From assembly GCA_014529385.2 (NCBI GenBank), contig CM043969.1:68894676-68958675 (forward strand): DNA of 64,000 nt. Direction: 5' to 3'. Below, one piece after another: positions 37,854 to 47,875 of this stretch (positions within the stretch are counted from its first letter, which is position 1; the number at the start of each line of letters is the position of its first letter). Origin of the DNA: Adiantum capillus-veneris. Lineage: Eukaryota > Streptophyta > Polypodiopsida > Polypodiales > Pteridaceae. The notes under the pieces were generated by a model. It saw only the letters and a list, made by a program, of their open reading frames with translations, made no database searches and was not told where the DNA came from. The position numbers and the translations under genes were made by a program.

Positions 37854-38738
37854 GAAGTGCCTAAACCAGCGTAGACCACATCACTCGTGTTTGATAGTAT
37901 AGCATTTCTCTAGAGTTTTCTAGAGTGGTCACCATTTGCCTTCTTAGTGGGAAGTCAGAGAGCGGATCTCTTGACTGAGCGATAGCCAGGGAGCCTGCGT
38001 ATCACCGAGGTGGTCCACAATGAGGTTGAGGTATGGTTATATTTTTTTTTTTTGTGTTGATATTAGGTTTTATGGTTTGTGTGTTTGGTTGTGACTTATG
38101 GTTGTGAAGAACTCGAAAGAAAAAAAAAAACGCAAAGAAAAACACAAAAGGTAAGCAAGAGACTGTTTGCTTGCCAGAAAGCAAAAACAACCATTCAACC
38201 ATCCAAAGTAGGACTTTAGGTAGTGTAGGACATCTGATGTTGATCTAGAGCAATTTTGACATGAAAATGTGCTTGAAAACACAAAAGGCGGAATTGTGTT
38301 GATTATGGTAAAAGTGCTCTAAAATGGTCGTTTGAAAGCCGATTTGAGTGCTTGTTTTTGCATTAGAGACCTTAAGGTAGGGAGAAAAGACAGATTTGGT
38401 CCAATCTTTTTTTTTTTTTTTTTTTAAAAACTCTAAGAAACCCAAAAAACAAAAATCTAAAACCAAATTTGCAATTTTCAAAAAAGTTTGACCTCAAGAC
38501 CTTGTTTTGCATATGCTCTAGAGCTTGTATGTGAAATTTCAAAGCATTTGCATCAGTGCTTGTGCATCTAAGTGGGAATTTGCTTTTTCTGAGTGTAAGG
38601 AAGTGAACTGTGAAATGCTTGAAACCAAAGGAAAAGAAGTCCAAATTGAAGGAAACTTTGGGGATAGGCTTCTAAGGGCATTGGGAACCAAACTGTCCAA
38701 AAACAAAGAAAAAATCACTTCCCATTGGCTCTTTGCTC
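37854..38738 (+). other. Leader of element C upstream of the palindrome array
   Basis: Untranslated leader with no gene. A poly-T run lies at 38407-38425. From about 38440 the sequence resembles the following 299-bp repeat units. Confidence 0.5.
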
Positions 38739-40100
38739 AGTCTATCGCGATAGACTTGTGAATTGGAGATAGACTCACAATCAGGCAAAACCCCTGATAT
38801 CAGAGGTAAAACACATCAATACAAGGATGCTCCCAAAAATTGAGTGTACTTGGACACCTGCTTGACCACCAAACCTCAAGTCTGGTGTTTTGAGTCAGAC
38901 TTCAAAGACAAATTGGGTAAAGGGACTTGAACAAATTTCCAAACCTTGTGAAACTTGGTATACATGATCTATAGAGGGTAGGGAACACATCTGTGAAGAG
39001 AAAATTTGAAAAAAGTGTCATTTTAGCATACTTGGTGAGTCTATCGCGATAGACTAAGAACCCAGATAGAAACTGAATTTTTCAAAAACTTGTGTGGCAT
39101 AGCTTGGAAAGGTGCTATCAAGGACACATAAAAATTTTGAAGTCATTTGGACATCAGAAAGTGGGGTCTAAGACCATTTGAGAGGATTCAGCTTGTAGAA
39201 AACACCAGATCTGGTCTAACTGACAAAGTAAAAAGTCCAAACCACTTGAAAATTGGTAGGAGGACTAAGGAGAGGTGTTGGAACACAGTGGTATAGTCAA
39301 AGTTCAAGTTTGACCTATAAAAGGGGTACTTGCTTAGTCTATCGCGATAGACTCAAAGCACGGCCAAAGAAATTGAAATTTTCAAAACTCTCTAGAGCAT
39401 AGCTTGTTTAGCCTCTCAGGAGGTTGCACACAAAATTTGGTGGATTTTGGACATTGGGAAGTCATCCTAAGTCTATTTTCTAGTGATCAAATAGACTCAG
39501 AATTCTAGAGTTGGAGTTAGAGACCTAAGAAAAAGTCCAAAACAAGATGAAATTGGTGAGCAAGGTGTACTGAGCACAGGGAACACAGTGGTAAAGAGAA
39601 ATCTAGGAAATTTTCAAAACTGAAGAATCTGCTGAGTCTATCGCGATAGACTGGGGTTTTTTCACAAAAATTGAAATTTTTGAAAACTGACCTCAGGGCT
39701 TTGTTCTACATGTTGTTATGAGCCTATGGTTAAATTTTGAGTAAATTTGGAGTATTGTAAGTGCATCTAAGAGGATTACTTCATAAGATCAGAAAAGAGA
39801 CTGTTGTTTGATGCAAGTTACAAAGGAAAAGTATTCCAAATAGGTTGAAACTTGGTGAGTAGTATCTCAAGAGAAGAGGGAACTCAAATCTGTAAAAACA
39901 GTTGAACAACTGTATCCAAGTAACACTCTGGTGAGCCTATCGTGATAGGCTCAGGAATTCATTGCAGAAAAATCAAAATTCAAATCTAACTTCATATTTG
40001 GGTTCAGAAGGCCCATTATACCTTGTACACAAAGTTTGAGTGCATTTGGACATCTGCAAGGGGTACTTGGTGAGCCTATCGCGATAGACAAGTCAGGGAA
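38739..40100 (+). repeat. Palindrome-anchored tandem array in leader of element C
   Basis: The 18-base perfect palindrome AGTCTATCGCGATAGACT occurs at 38739, 39038, 39336 and 39635. A variant symmetrical GAGCCTATCGTGATAGGCTC lies at 39933 and a partial GAGCCTATCGCGATAGAC at 40072. The first five are spaced 299, 298, 299 and 298 bp. The DNA between them is only loosely similar from unit to unit (shared words such as ATTTTCAAAA, CATAGCTTG, TTTGGACAT, GAACACAGTGG), while the palindrome hardly changes. The variant at 39933 changes both arms so that pairing is kept. One partial copy sits in each LTR. Confidence 0.92.
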
Positions 40101-40347
40101 ACATTTTGAGAAAATCTTTTGAAACCAAGTATACCACTAGGTTTATCATTGCCTAAGGAGTGCACACACCAATTTTGGGCTCAAACTAACCACTTGCAAA
40201 AACATCAGATAGAGCAACTTTCCAAATTACATCTCACTGTTTTGGTCATAACTTTCATATACGGACTCCGATACCAAAACTTTTTTTATCAACACGTAGC
40301 TTGAGAGCAGCACTACAGATCTTAGAGTAAATTGACCAAAATGGTTG

Positions 40348-41200
40348 CCAATCGCGACGACAACAACATTAGCACCAATCGCGACGATGACATTAACCAC
40401 AAGCGAGCCTATGACGATGACAACAACCACAAGCCTGCCTACAATGATGCGAGAAAAGGAAAAGGGAGGAGGGACTAGGGCCTTCTTGTCCAACCTCTTG
40501 GTTAAACTTGCTTTTTAGTAACCCCCCCCCCCCCCCCCCCCACATTCCCCCCGGTGTACACCTTACACCCGGTCATGTACATTACACTCCCAGTCTTGGA
40601 TTATATACTCTTTTGAGACCCAACATCATCTTTTCTTAGTAACACCACTCTTCGTGTTTTGCTTGATAAACCTCCTTAACCTCTATTCCCCCCTCATTTT
40701 CTATTTTAGACCCCTTTAGGACTTAAACCCCCCCTTGAGGAATACACCCCCTTGTATTGCGCTCGACGCCCGCCACCCCCCAACCCACCCACCATTTTTC
40801 CCATATTATCAGGCCCCGCCTTCACTTAAACCGCTCCTCGGATAACAATCAATGGAGACTTTCCCATATTATCAGGCCCCGCCTTCACTTAAACCGCTCC
40901 TCAATAACAATCAATGAAGACTTCCCTTAATTTTACGGGGACTCTACACCACACTATACACCACTCGTTTCCTTCAGTTAGAGGAACTATCTCCCTAACT
41001 AAACCCCTTCATAAAAGTACACTTCCTTCCCCCCCCTCCTCCTCCTTATATAAAGAACACCCTCTCCCCCATGCTTTCCCCCCCTTTTTTCTCCTTTCTC
41101 CTACCACTGATGAGCTCCTCAATGGAGCGAAACGCGTTTGGTACCCCATAGCCCACCCACACCGCACCTCCCCTCCTTATTACTCATAAGCATAGTGCTT
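40348..41200 (+). mobile_element. PLE copy 1: truncated, internally deleted
   Basis: Starts CCAATCGCGACGACAACAAC, matching 44994 of PLE copy 2, and ends with the same 3' region including a hammerhead ribozyme. The 5' part is missing. The reverse-transcriptase region is deleted between two poly-C tracts (the C-run at 40525-40543 corresponds to both about 45168 and 47430 of copy 2). A 63-bp tandem duplication (CCCATATTATCAGGCCCC) lies at 40799-40920, and a TATATAAAG box at about 41046. The exact 3' boundary is uncertain by a few tens of bases. Confidence 0.82.
41102..41143 (+). ncRNA. Hammerhead ribozyme, PLE copy 1
   Basis: Self-cleaving RNA motif. Stem I TACCA (41102-41106) pairs with TGGTA (41139-41143). 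Next come the core CTGATGA (41107-41113), stem II GCTCC/GGAGC with loop TCAAT (41114-41128), the core GAAA (41129-41132), and a minimal stem III ACGCGT. The cleavage triplet GTU ends at 41138. All invariant core bases are present. Very short stem III, type I hammerheads are known from PLEs, where they act best as dimers. Confidence 0.85.
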
Positions 41201-42534
41201 CGCACGCTGAAGCATAATTATGAATGATTTCAGTTTTGAAAAAACCGATGTTTAAGGCCTCAAAATGCATCCGGAAGTCAGGGGTGTCTAAAACAGACAA
41301 TTTGAGAGGATTGTGAGAAAACGCTCACGATTTTGGACATAGTTTTGGCTTTTCCCTGACCAAAACACTTGAACACACTGAGAGAGGTATTACTACAGCA
41401 AGCTAGATCTATTAAGCCTAGAAGTCATGTCTACATCAGACTCAGACTCAGCTTATACAAGCACATGGATTGCAGGGATAGATGAGCACCCGCCCAGAAT
41501 AGATCTTCCAAACCTACATTACATAAAGACCCATTTTGTGGAGAGAGTTTGGACGTATAACCATGAAAGTGAAGGACTATATAGGTATATTAATGGAAAT
41601 CAATTCAACCTTTACAGTTGCTTAGAGCCTTACCCAGATGAGCTGACAGAATACAAGCTCTTATATGTATACATGCGAGGTCGACCGACAATGGACATCT
41701 TTATTTGTTGACAAGTATGGACGAGAATATAGAGCTATAGAAAGCACAAATCCGCGAACCAAATTAGAGATGAGTGGATATTTGGTCAATGAAGGACCTC
41801 AGATACATCCACCAAACACAGGAACCTCTTAGAGAATTCCAAAGAGGTGACCACCACTTGGATTTCCTCCTAGAGCGATATAACGAGGGATGAAACGATA
41901 CCAGAGAGGAGTATGGTTCCATACTTTGCACCCCAAAGTATAAGACCATCTCAACTAAGAAAATAGGTAAATAGAAAGTACAATGGCTTAGGGGACCCAT
42001 ACGCCCATGTCTCGGCTTTCAAGCAAGTCCTATGAGTAGAACGAGTAGAGGACTTCCACACGCAGTATGAGGGTTTTGGACTTACATTGGAGGACAATGC
42101 ACAAGCATGGTTTGAACTATTGAACCGGAGAGAGTTCACAATCATTGAGAAAATGTTGGATGAATTTGTTCAAGAATTCACCAAGAGGGGCATAAAACAT
42201 AACACCCTTCCTAAGATTCAGGAATTTAAACAAGGCGAAACAGAAACATTGCGACATGCAATACTACGTTTCAAGCAATATGTTTCTAGATGTCCTACCC
42301 AAGAGTTACCCACGCCAGAACGTCAGATCCTATGCTTCATCAGAGGGCTTAGGAATGAGAATCTCCAAAAGGACCTATACATGAAAAGATACCAAACCTT
42401 GGAAGAGGTGACCAAAGTGGCGGTTGACCTAGTTGACAATTGCGAATTCTATGACGATGGTCAGAAGAAGATGAATGATGCGAGTGAGAAAAAGAAAACC
42501 GTTGATCTTGAGGATCAAAGAGGGAATCTAGGAC
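41201..42534 (+). pseudogene. gag: gag of element C, copy 1 (truncated)
   Basis: An N-terminal frame from 41427 (MSTSDSDSAYTSTW) has a stop at 41709. In a shifted frame follows the capsid region YNGLGDPYAHVSAFKQVL, a TGA-type break, then FHTQYEGFGLTLEDNAQAWF and REFTIIEKMLDEFVQEF, matching the retrotransposon-gag domain. It is almost identical to 47876-49207. The frame is cut at 42534 (GGAATCTAGGAC), where the PLE begins, and its 3' continuation exists only behind copy 2. Confidence 0.88.
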
Positions 42535-43437
42535 CTTGCAATCCCGCTTTCTCTGTACCATGCTTTGGCACACGCTGTGACAAGCAACTAATGCCCCAAC
42601 TTACCTCTAACGAGTAGGCATGTTGGTAAGTCACCTGTCATAAACTCCGCCTTCTCCTCGGTTTCCTACCTTACGAGCCCTGTCACAAATGTTGTCTTCT
42701 TATCGTCATCTTGCTAAACAGCGCCTTGTAACGCTCCAACATCAAATTGATACACATCTCTAAACACCCTACTACCCCGCCCCCTACTCATTTCACGCCT
42801 TCTCCACTTCATAGACCCACCAATTTACTTACGTCTCTCTCCACAGCTTCATACTCCTGGCGGCTCTTGTTCTCCCTACACAACCATCTACACAACCAAC
42901 TCCATCAATATCGGCTGCATGGCAATAATGCGAGTCTCGCCAACCTTCTGCAGAAACTAAGCCCCTCAACCCCGTGCTCAACTCCACCCACCTGCAATAC
43001 AGTTTGCATGGCGACAGTTCAGGTTTGCAAAAACTTCTCCGCCAGCTGCAGCTACTGCATGGGTTAAGTCCCTCGACCGAGTTAAGTCCCTCGACCCCCT
43101 GCTGTGTAATACACTCGTCTCGGCTGCAGTCAACCTAGCACAACCAAAACCTGCAACACACTAAGCAACACACTTAGCACGATTCGCGAGCTGCTAAGCC
43201 AGAGCTGCATAAGACGGTACAGTTTCTCAACCTCCCTCCGGCAGGCCACGTCACCTACGGCAATACACTCGCCCAGGCCTCGTCATCTTCGACGGTGACA
43301 CTCCTCAGGCTAAACCCCCGTTTTTAATAACGGTTTCTTTTTAAAGCTCCTTTACCCCCCTACCCTCCACTGGCAACTTAAGCCTCCTCCAACACACGCA
43401 TCAACTTCGAACCATCAACACCCCCGGAAATCCCATT
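42535..43437 (+). other. 5' untranslated part of PLE copy 2
   Basis: Pyrimidine-rich DNA without a convincing frame. I searched here for a second hammerhead or for telomere-like CCCTAAA repeats and found neither. Confidence 0.5.
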
Positions 43438-44921
43438 ATGGATGCAAACCACAACTATAGCACGGATACACACCTCAACAAGAAGGAGATCACACCCAAC
43501 CTTGACGACCCCTCTATCCCGGTAAATGGCCCACCGGTCAACGACCCACCCAATAACAACAATCATTTCATGGAGAATACGCTAGCACTTGACCACCTCA
43601 CGCTCGACCCATACAAAGTTATGGATGACGAATTGGAGCAACTTTCGGAGGACTCCTTCGACTTCTCCCCCAAACCTCATCGAGCTGTCTTCGGGTAGAA
43701 GATTCACCCGTCCACTTGGAGACCTACCCACCATACTTCAACCCTCCAAAGAAGACCCATTCCAAGCTTCAAATCACCCTCTCCACCATCAAAACCACAC
43801 CCTCTTCACCTAATACTTCAAATCCCTCCCTATACCAACCTTCATCACCCGAGGAGCGTCAAACCCTCCCCTTACCCAAACCCTCTCCTCTGTCTCTTTC
43901 TAAACCCAAGGAGTTCGATGATATCATTAATCTCTCCTTTCTTGAGTTTACCAAGCTACACAAAAATCTAGCCAAAGCTTCTGCCTACACCACACACCTC
44001 ATGGAACTACACAAGAACAATGCCAATCCCAATAGCCTTAACATGAAATCCCCTCGTCTACAACTAGAGGACACCCAAGCTCAAGCCCTTCTCAACGCCA
44101 AATTCACCGCCCTCACAATCCAATATCAACTAGATTGCACCCTTGCCCTCATCCAAGCACAAAAATGCCTTGTTCAAAACCTCCAAAATATAGTGGATAA
44201 CTACCACCTTGAAGTAGAAAGCCGCCTCACCGACCTCGTCAACAAGCTCTCCTCTATTACTTTACCCCTCTTAGCCGCAAGTGATTGGCTCCAATACCTA
44301 ACCAAATGGAAAGATACCTCCATTCAACTCTTCCTCTCTCAAATGCAATCCCTTATTGTAAACTCTCATTTGGCCTCCACCAAAGAAGAAGAAGCTTTAA
44401 AATCTAGAAAGCGCACCATCACCACAATGAAAGAATCTATCACTCGCCTCCCTAAGGAGCAAACCATCAAGGAGCTCATAGAGCTAGAAGTTCACAAGCA
44501 TTTCCAATCCCTCCCTCTCATCAAACCCTCTATCCCCTCACCCTTCGCCTCTAACACCCCTCTCACCAAGTCACCTAGAAACCGTGCCCCAGCCAAAACC
44601 CCCTTTTACCCCCCTAGAACCTCTCTCGCATCTTCCTCCCACCTTGCACACCCTCCCTCATCCCCCACCAAAACCTATATCAAAACCCCAAAGACCCATA
44701 CTAGCTCAACTCTCTTCATAAATCACGAACCACCCCACTCTCCTCCCCATGCCCCGCCCTCCAAAAAACCCTTCCTTTACTCCCCTCCCACCAAGCCTCC
44801 TAAAAGCCTATCACAAACCCAAAATACCCCCTCAATCGCATTCATAACCTCTTTACACCTAATATCCATTCTACCTACAACCCTAAAACAAAATCCAAGG
44901 CGTTCCCCTACAACAAGCTAA
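43438..44921 (+). pseudogene. PLE N-terminal frame (ORF1-like)
   Basis: ATG 43438 (MDANHNYSTDTHLNKKE) to TAG 43696, then a frame shift into 43716-44921. The second part has an alpha-helical, coiled-coil-prone middle (FLEFTKLHKNLAKASAYTTH, LNAKFTALTIQYQLDCTLAL, IVDNYHLEVESRLTDLVNKL) followed by a Pro/Ser/Thr-rich tail. No enzyme motif. It resembles the N-terminal part that precedes RT in other PLEs by position only. It may be a nucleic-acid-binding or structural partner. Confidence 0.6.
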
Positions 44922-45479
44922 CCAAACCTCCCAACCACAATAATCGTCCTCAAGAAGACAATGAAGACGGAAACACCCACCACCACCACTACACCAATCG
45001 CGATGACAACAACATTAGCACCAATCACGACAACGACATTAACCACAAGCGAGCCTATGACGACGACAACAACCACAAGCCTGCCTACAATGATGCGGAA
45101 AAAGGAAAAGGGAGGAGGGACTAGGGCCTTCTTGTCCAACCTCTTGGTTACACTTGCTTCTTAGCAAGCCCCCCCCTCCTCCCCTACATTTGGATAAACC
45201 CTCAACTCTCTACCCCTTCCACCTCAACACCTTCTACCCTATCCATTTCCAATGGACCCCCCCCCCCCCCCCCCCCCATCCTTTTCAAGAAACTTCCCAC
45301 GAATAGAGGAAGGAAGAGACACAAATTTTGGCTTCCTCTCATAAATCCCCATGCCTTTGAGCTCACAATTTTTGGTAAGCTCCCTTCATCTACCTTGGTC
45401 AACAACCTTTGTACTAACTTTGTTCATAATCTTACCTCCCGTCCCCTCTCTAACGATGAAAAAAATGCTTAGACCTAGG
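44922..45479 (+). other. PLE linker between N-terminal frame and RT
   Basis: Low-complexity ACC/ACA-rich stretch (44961-45090), then a C-run at 45257-45278. No intact frame. Shared in part with PLE copy 1. Confidence 0.5.
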
Positions 45480-47389
45480 ACTTAAATACATCCCCCCTCC
45501 CCCGAACCCCCCATCAGAACTCATTATCAAAGCACACAACTCCTTGGCAAGAAGTTTACAACTCAAAATGTTTTTCCAATCTTCTATATCCAACAAACCC
45601 CCCCCCCTTACAAAATCCCTAACCCCTCTTGGATACCCCCCTCTTTAGATCCTACACTAGAGGGGATCACATCCCTAAACCTCCAAAATCTTAAAGATAC
45701 ACTTGTACATTATAAATCTTCCCACTCAAAATTTCCTAAATTCGTCAAGCATGCCCTTAAAACTCTTTCAATGGATGACACAATAGTCATCAAACCAGCG
45801 GATAAAAATCTTGGCCTTACCATCCTATCACGGGAATGGTACAAACAAGAAGCCTATAGACAACTCAATGATACATCCACATACACACCCCTCACCCCAC
45901 CTTCACTAAACTATCTCGCCTCCTTACTCCACTCCATCACCCTCAAATACACTCTTCTAACCCAAGTTGAAGCCACCTTTATCCTCACACCACTCCTTAA
46001 ACCCTTCAAGCCCTGTCCTATCCAATTTCTTCCTAAGCTACACAAACCCATACTTGTAGCCCGCCCTATTTTCTCTTACCGTGGATACGTGTTTGAAAAT
46101 GCTTCCAAATGGCTACACTTCCAACTTTATCCTATCCTCCTTTCACAAAAGCAACACCTTAAAGACTCACTATCCCTTATCACCGATCTCCACTCCCAGA
46201 CTTTCCCCCCCCCCCCCATTGTCTCCTTTTCACCTTCGATGTAACCTCCCTTTACCCTAGCATACCTATGACTGAGGGACTCATAGCCCTCAGAAATACC
46301 ATCACTAACTTCTTCGACACCCCAAAAACAAAGTTCATCATCTCACTTGCCACCCTTATCCTTTCACACCATTATCTCTGCTTCAAAGATAAAGTGTGGC
46401 AGCAAATTAAAGGCACCGCAATGGAATCTAATTTCGCAGTAGTTTATGCTTGCCTCTTTCTCTGCCACCTAGAAAACCAATCCCTTCTTATCCTCAGCCC
46501 GAACCTAGCATATTATAAAAGATTCATAGATGATGCCTTCGGGGTCTGGACAGGTAGTCGCAAATCACTTACCAAAGCCCTCGCTTCTTACGCCTTCCCT
46601 TTACAAAAACATATAATGACCTCACCCATCATCTCCACCTTTGAAGCTACCATCCTAGGTATCCACTTCTATAAGGGACATGCTTTCAAATTTTATGGTA
46701 TCCTTGATTCCAATTGTTATCAAAAGCTTCTCAACTCATACCAATATATACCTTGGATCTCTTGGCACCCTCTCAACCAAAAAGTAGCCTTTATCAAAAC
46801 AGAACTTAGGCGCTATATGATCCGGGAAAGTAATCCCGACGGATTCGCTAGTTTGAGAAACCTCTTCTTCCTAAGACTCATTCGCAGAGGCTACCCAAGA
46901 AGCTTCCTTCTTAAGATATTTGGATTGATCACCTATGAGGAACGTACCTCTCTCTTAACCAAAACCCCTTCTTCAAAAAATCCTCTCCCTAACATCCTCA
47001 AACTCCCTTTTGCACCAGAAACTCGAAGACTTCATCCTACCCTTACAATAGGCAAACCTATCCATACAGCCTGCAATCTCTCTCCCACCCTTTCTCATCT
47101 TGGCAAACCTATCCTATGTTGGACCAATGGCCATAACTTAGGCACTCTTCTAACCAAATACAAAAACAAGATTCAACCCAAGTTTTTTTTAAATACTCTT
47201 TATTCCCTCCCTAACCACTACCGCTTATTTTGCAGGTTGATTCTTAAAGCCCCTCCTTCTTTTCCCGCCCTTATAAACCTCACCGACGATGAAGACCCCT
47301 CCTATCCTAAAAAAACCCCATTCTTCTTTGGAGCTTACATTACAAATTTTTGTCCCTTTGAATGGTACTCTTGTAACACCTTTTTATGA
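45480..47389 (+). pseudogene. Penelope-like reverse transcriptase
   Basis: PLE-type RT, related to telomerase RT. In order: SELIIKAHNSLARSLQ, VIKPADKNLGLTILSREWY (45790, PLE hallmark KPADK), FLPKLHKP and ARPIFSYRG (about 46028-46080), motif A FTFDVTSLYPSIP (catalytic Asp 46238-46240), motif B QIKGTAMESNFAVVYACLF (about 46405), motif C YKRFIDDAFGVW (Asp codons 46529-46534), then ATILGIHFYKG, SWHPLNQK, ELRRYMIRES and RLIRRGYP. Frames break at C-runs near 45600 and 46207. The tail to TGA 47389 has no GIY-YIG domain. All catalytic residues survive, so the breaks are mainly homopolymer slips. Confidence 0.93.
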
Positions 47390-47748
47390 ATTTAAATACT
47401 CTCCCTTGCTCCTCAAGCTCTCAAGGCCCCCCCCCCCCCCACATTCCCCCTGGTGTAGTACACCTTACACCCGGTCATGTACATTACACTCCTAGTCTTG
47501 GATTATATACTCTTTTGAGACCCAACATCGTCTTTTCTTAGTAACACCACCCTTCATGTTTTGCTTGATAAACCTCCTTATCCTCTATTCCCCCCTTATT
47601 TTCTATTTTAGACCCCTTTAGCAATTAAACCCCCCCTTGAGGAATACACCCCCTTGTATTGCGCTCGATGCCTGCCCCCCCCCCCCTCCTCCTTATATAA
47701 AGAACACCCTCTCCCCCATGCTTTCCCCCCCTTTTTTCTCCTTTCTCC
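47390..47748 (+). other. 3' region of PLE copy 2 with C-runs and TATA box
   Basis: Poly-C at 47428-47441 and 47675-47688, GTACACCTTACACCCGGTC shared with copy 1, and TATATAAAG at about 47694. In PLEs the repeated end region carries the promoter. That fits here but is inferred. Confidence 0.6.
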
Positions 47749-47790
47749 TACCACTGATGAGCTCCTCAATGGAGCGAAACGCGTTTGGTA
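47749..47790 (+). ncRNA. Hammerhead ribozyme, PLE copy 2
   Basis: Sequence-identical to the motif at 41102-41143: stem I TACCA/TGGTA, CTGATGA (47754-47760), stem II GCTCC-TCAAT-GGAGC, GAAA (47776-47779), ACGCGT stem III, cleavage after 47785. It lies about 360 bp after the RT stop codon. Confidence 0.85.
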
Positions 47791-47875
47791 CCCCATAGCC
47801 CACCCACACCGCACCTCCCCGTAGCCCACCCCCACCACACCTCCCTTCCTTATTACTCATAAGCATAGTGCTTCG

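Larger units (their letters stand above)
42535..47875 (+). mobile_element. PLE copy 2 (Penelope-like retroelement, about 5.3 kb)
   Basis: C-rich plus strand. It carries an N-terminal frame (43438-44921), a reverse transcriptase (about 45480-47389) without a GIY-YIG nuclease, and a 3' region with TATA box and hammerhead ribozyme. Nuclease-lacking PLEs (Athena/Coprina type) are known from rotifers, fungi and early-diverging plants. It splits gag of element C after 42534. What follows at 47876 is not the expected gag continuation but a second copy of the gag 5' region. Confidence 0.85.

Noticed and set aside
38739-40100. CRISPR-like array from regularly spaced palindromes
   Set aside because: Spacing is about 299 bp with related, not unique, spacers, inside a plant LTR element. 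It is a tandem repeat, not CRISPR.
41764-42000. Identical minus-strand frames at 41764-42000 and 48437-48673
   Set aside because: They are antisense shadows of the duplicated gag region. Their identity reflects the duplication, not selection.
42535-43437. Telomere-type repeats or a third hammerhead at the PLE 5' end
   Set aside because: I looked for CCCTAAA arrays and CTGATGA/GAAA pairs and found none.
46930-47389. GIY-YIG endonuclease at the PLE C-terminus
   Set aside because: No GIY/YIG pair or matching pattern in the tail after the RT. The frame ends without it.
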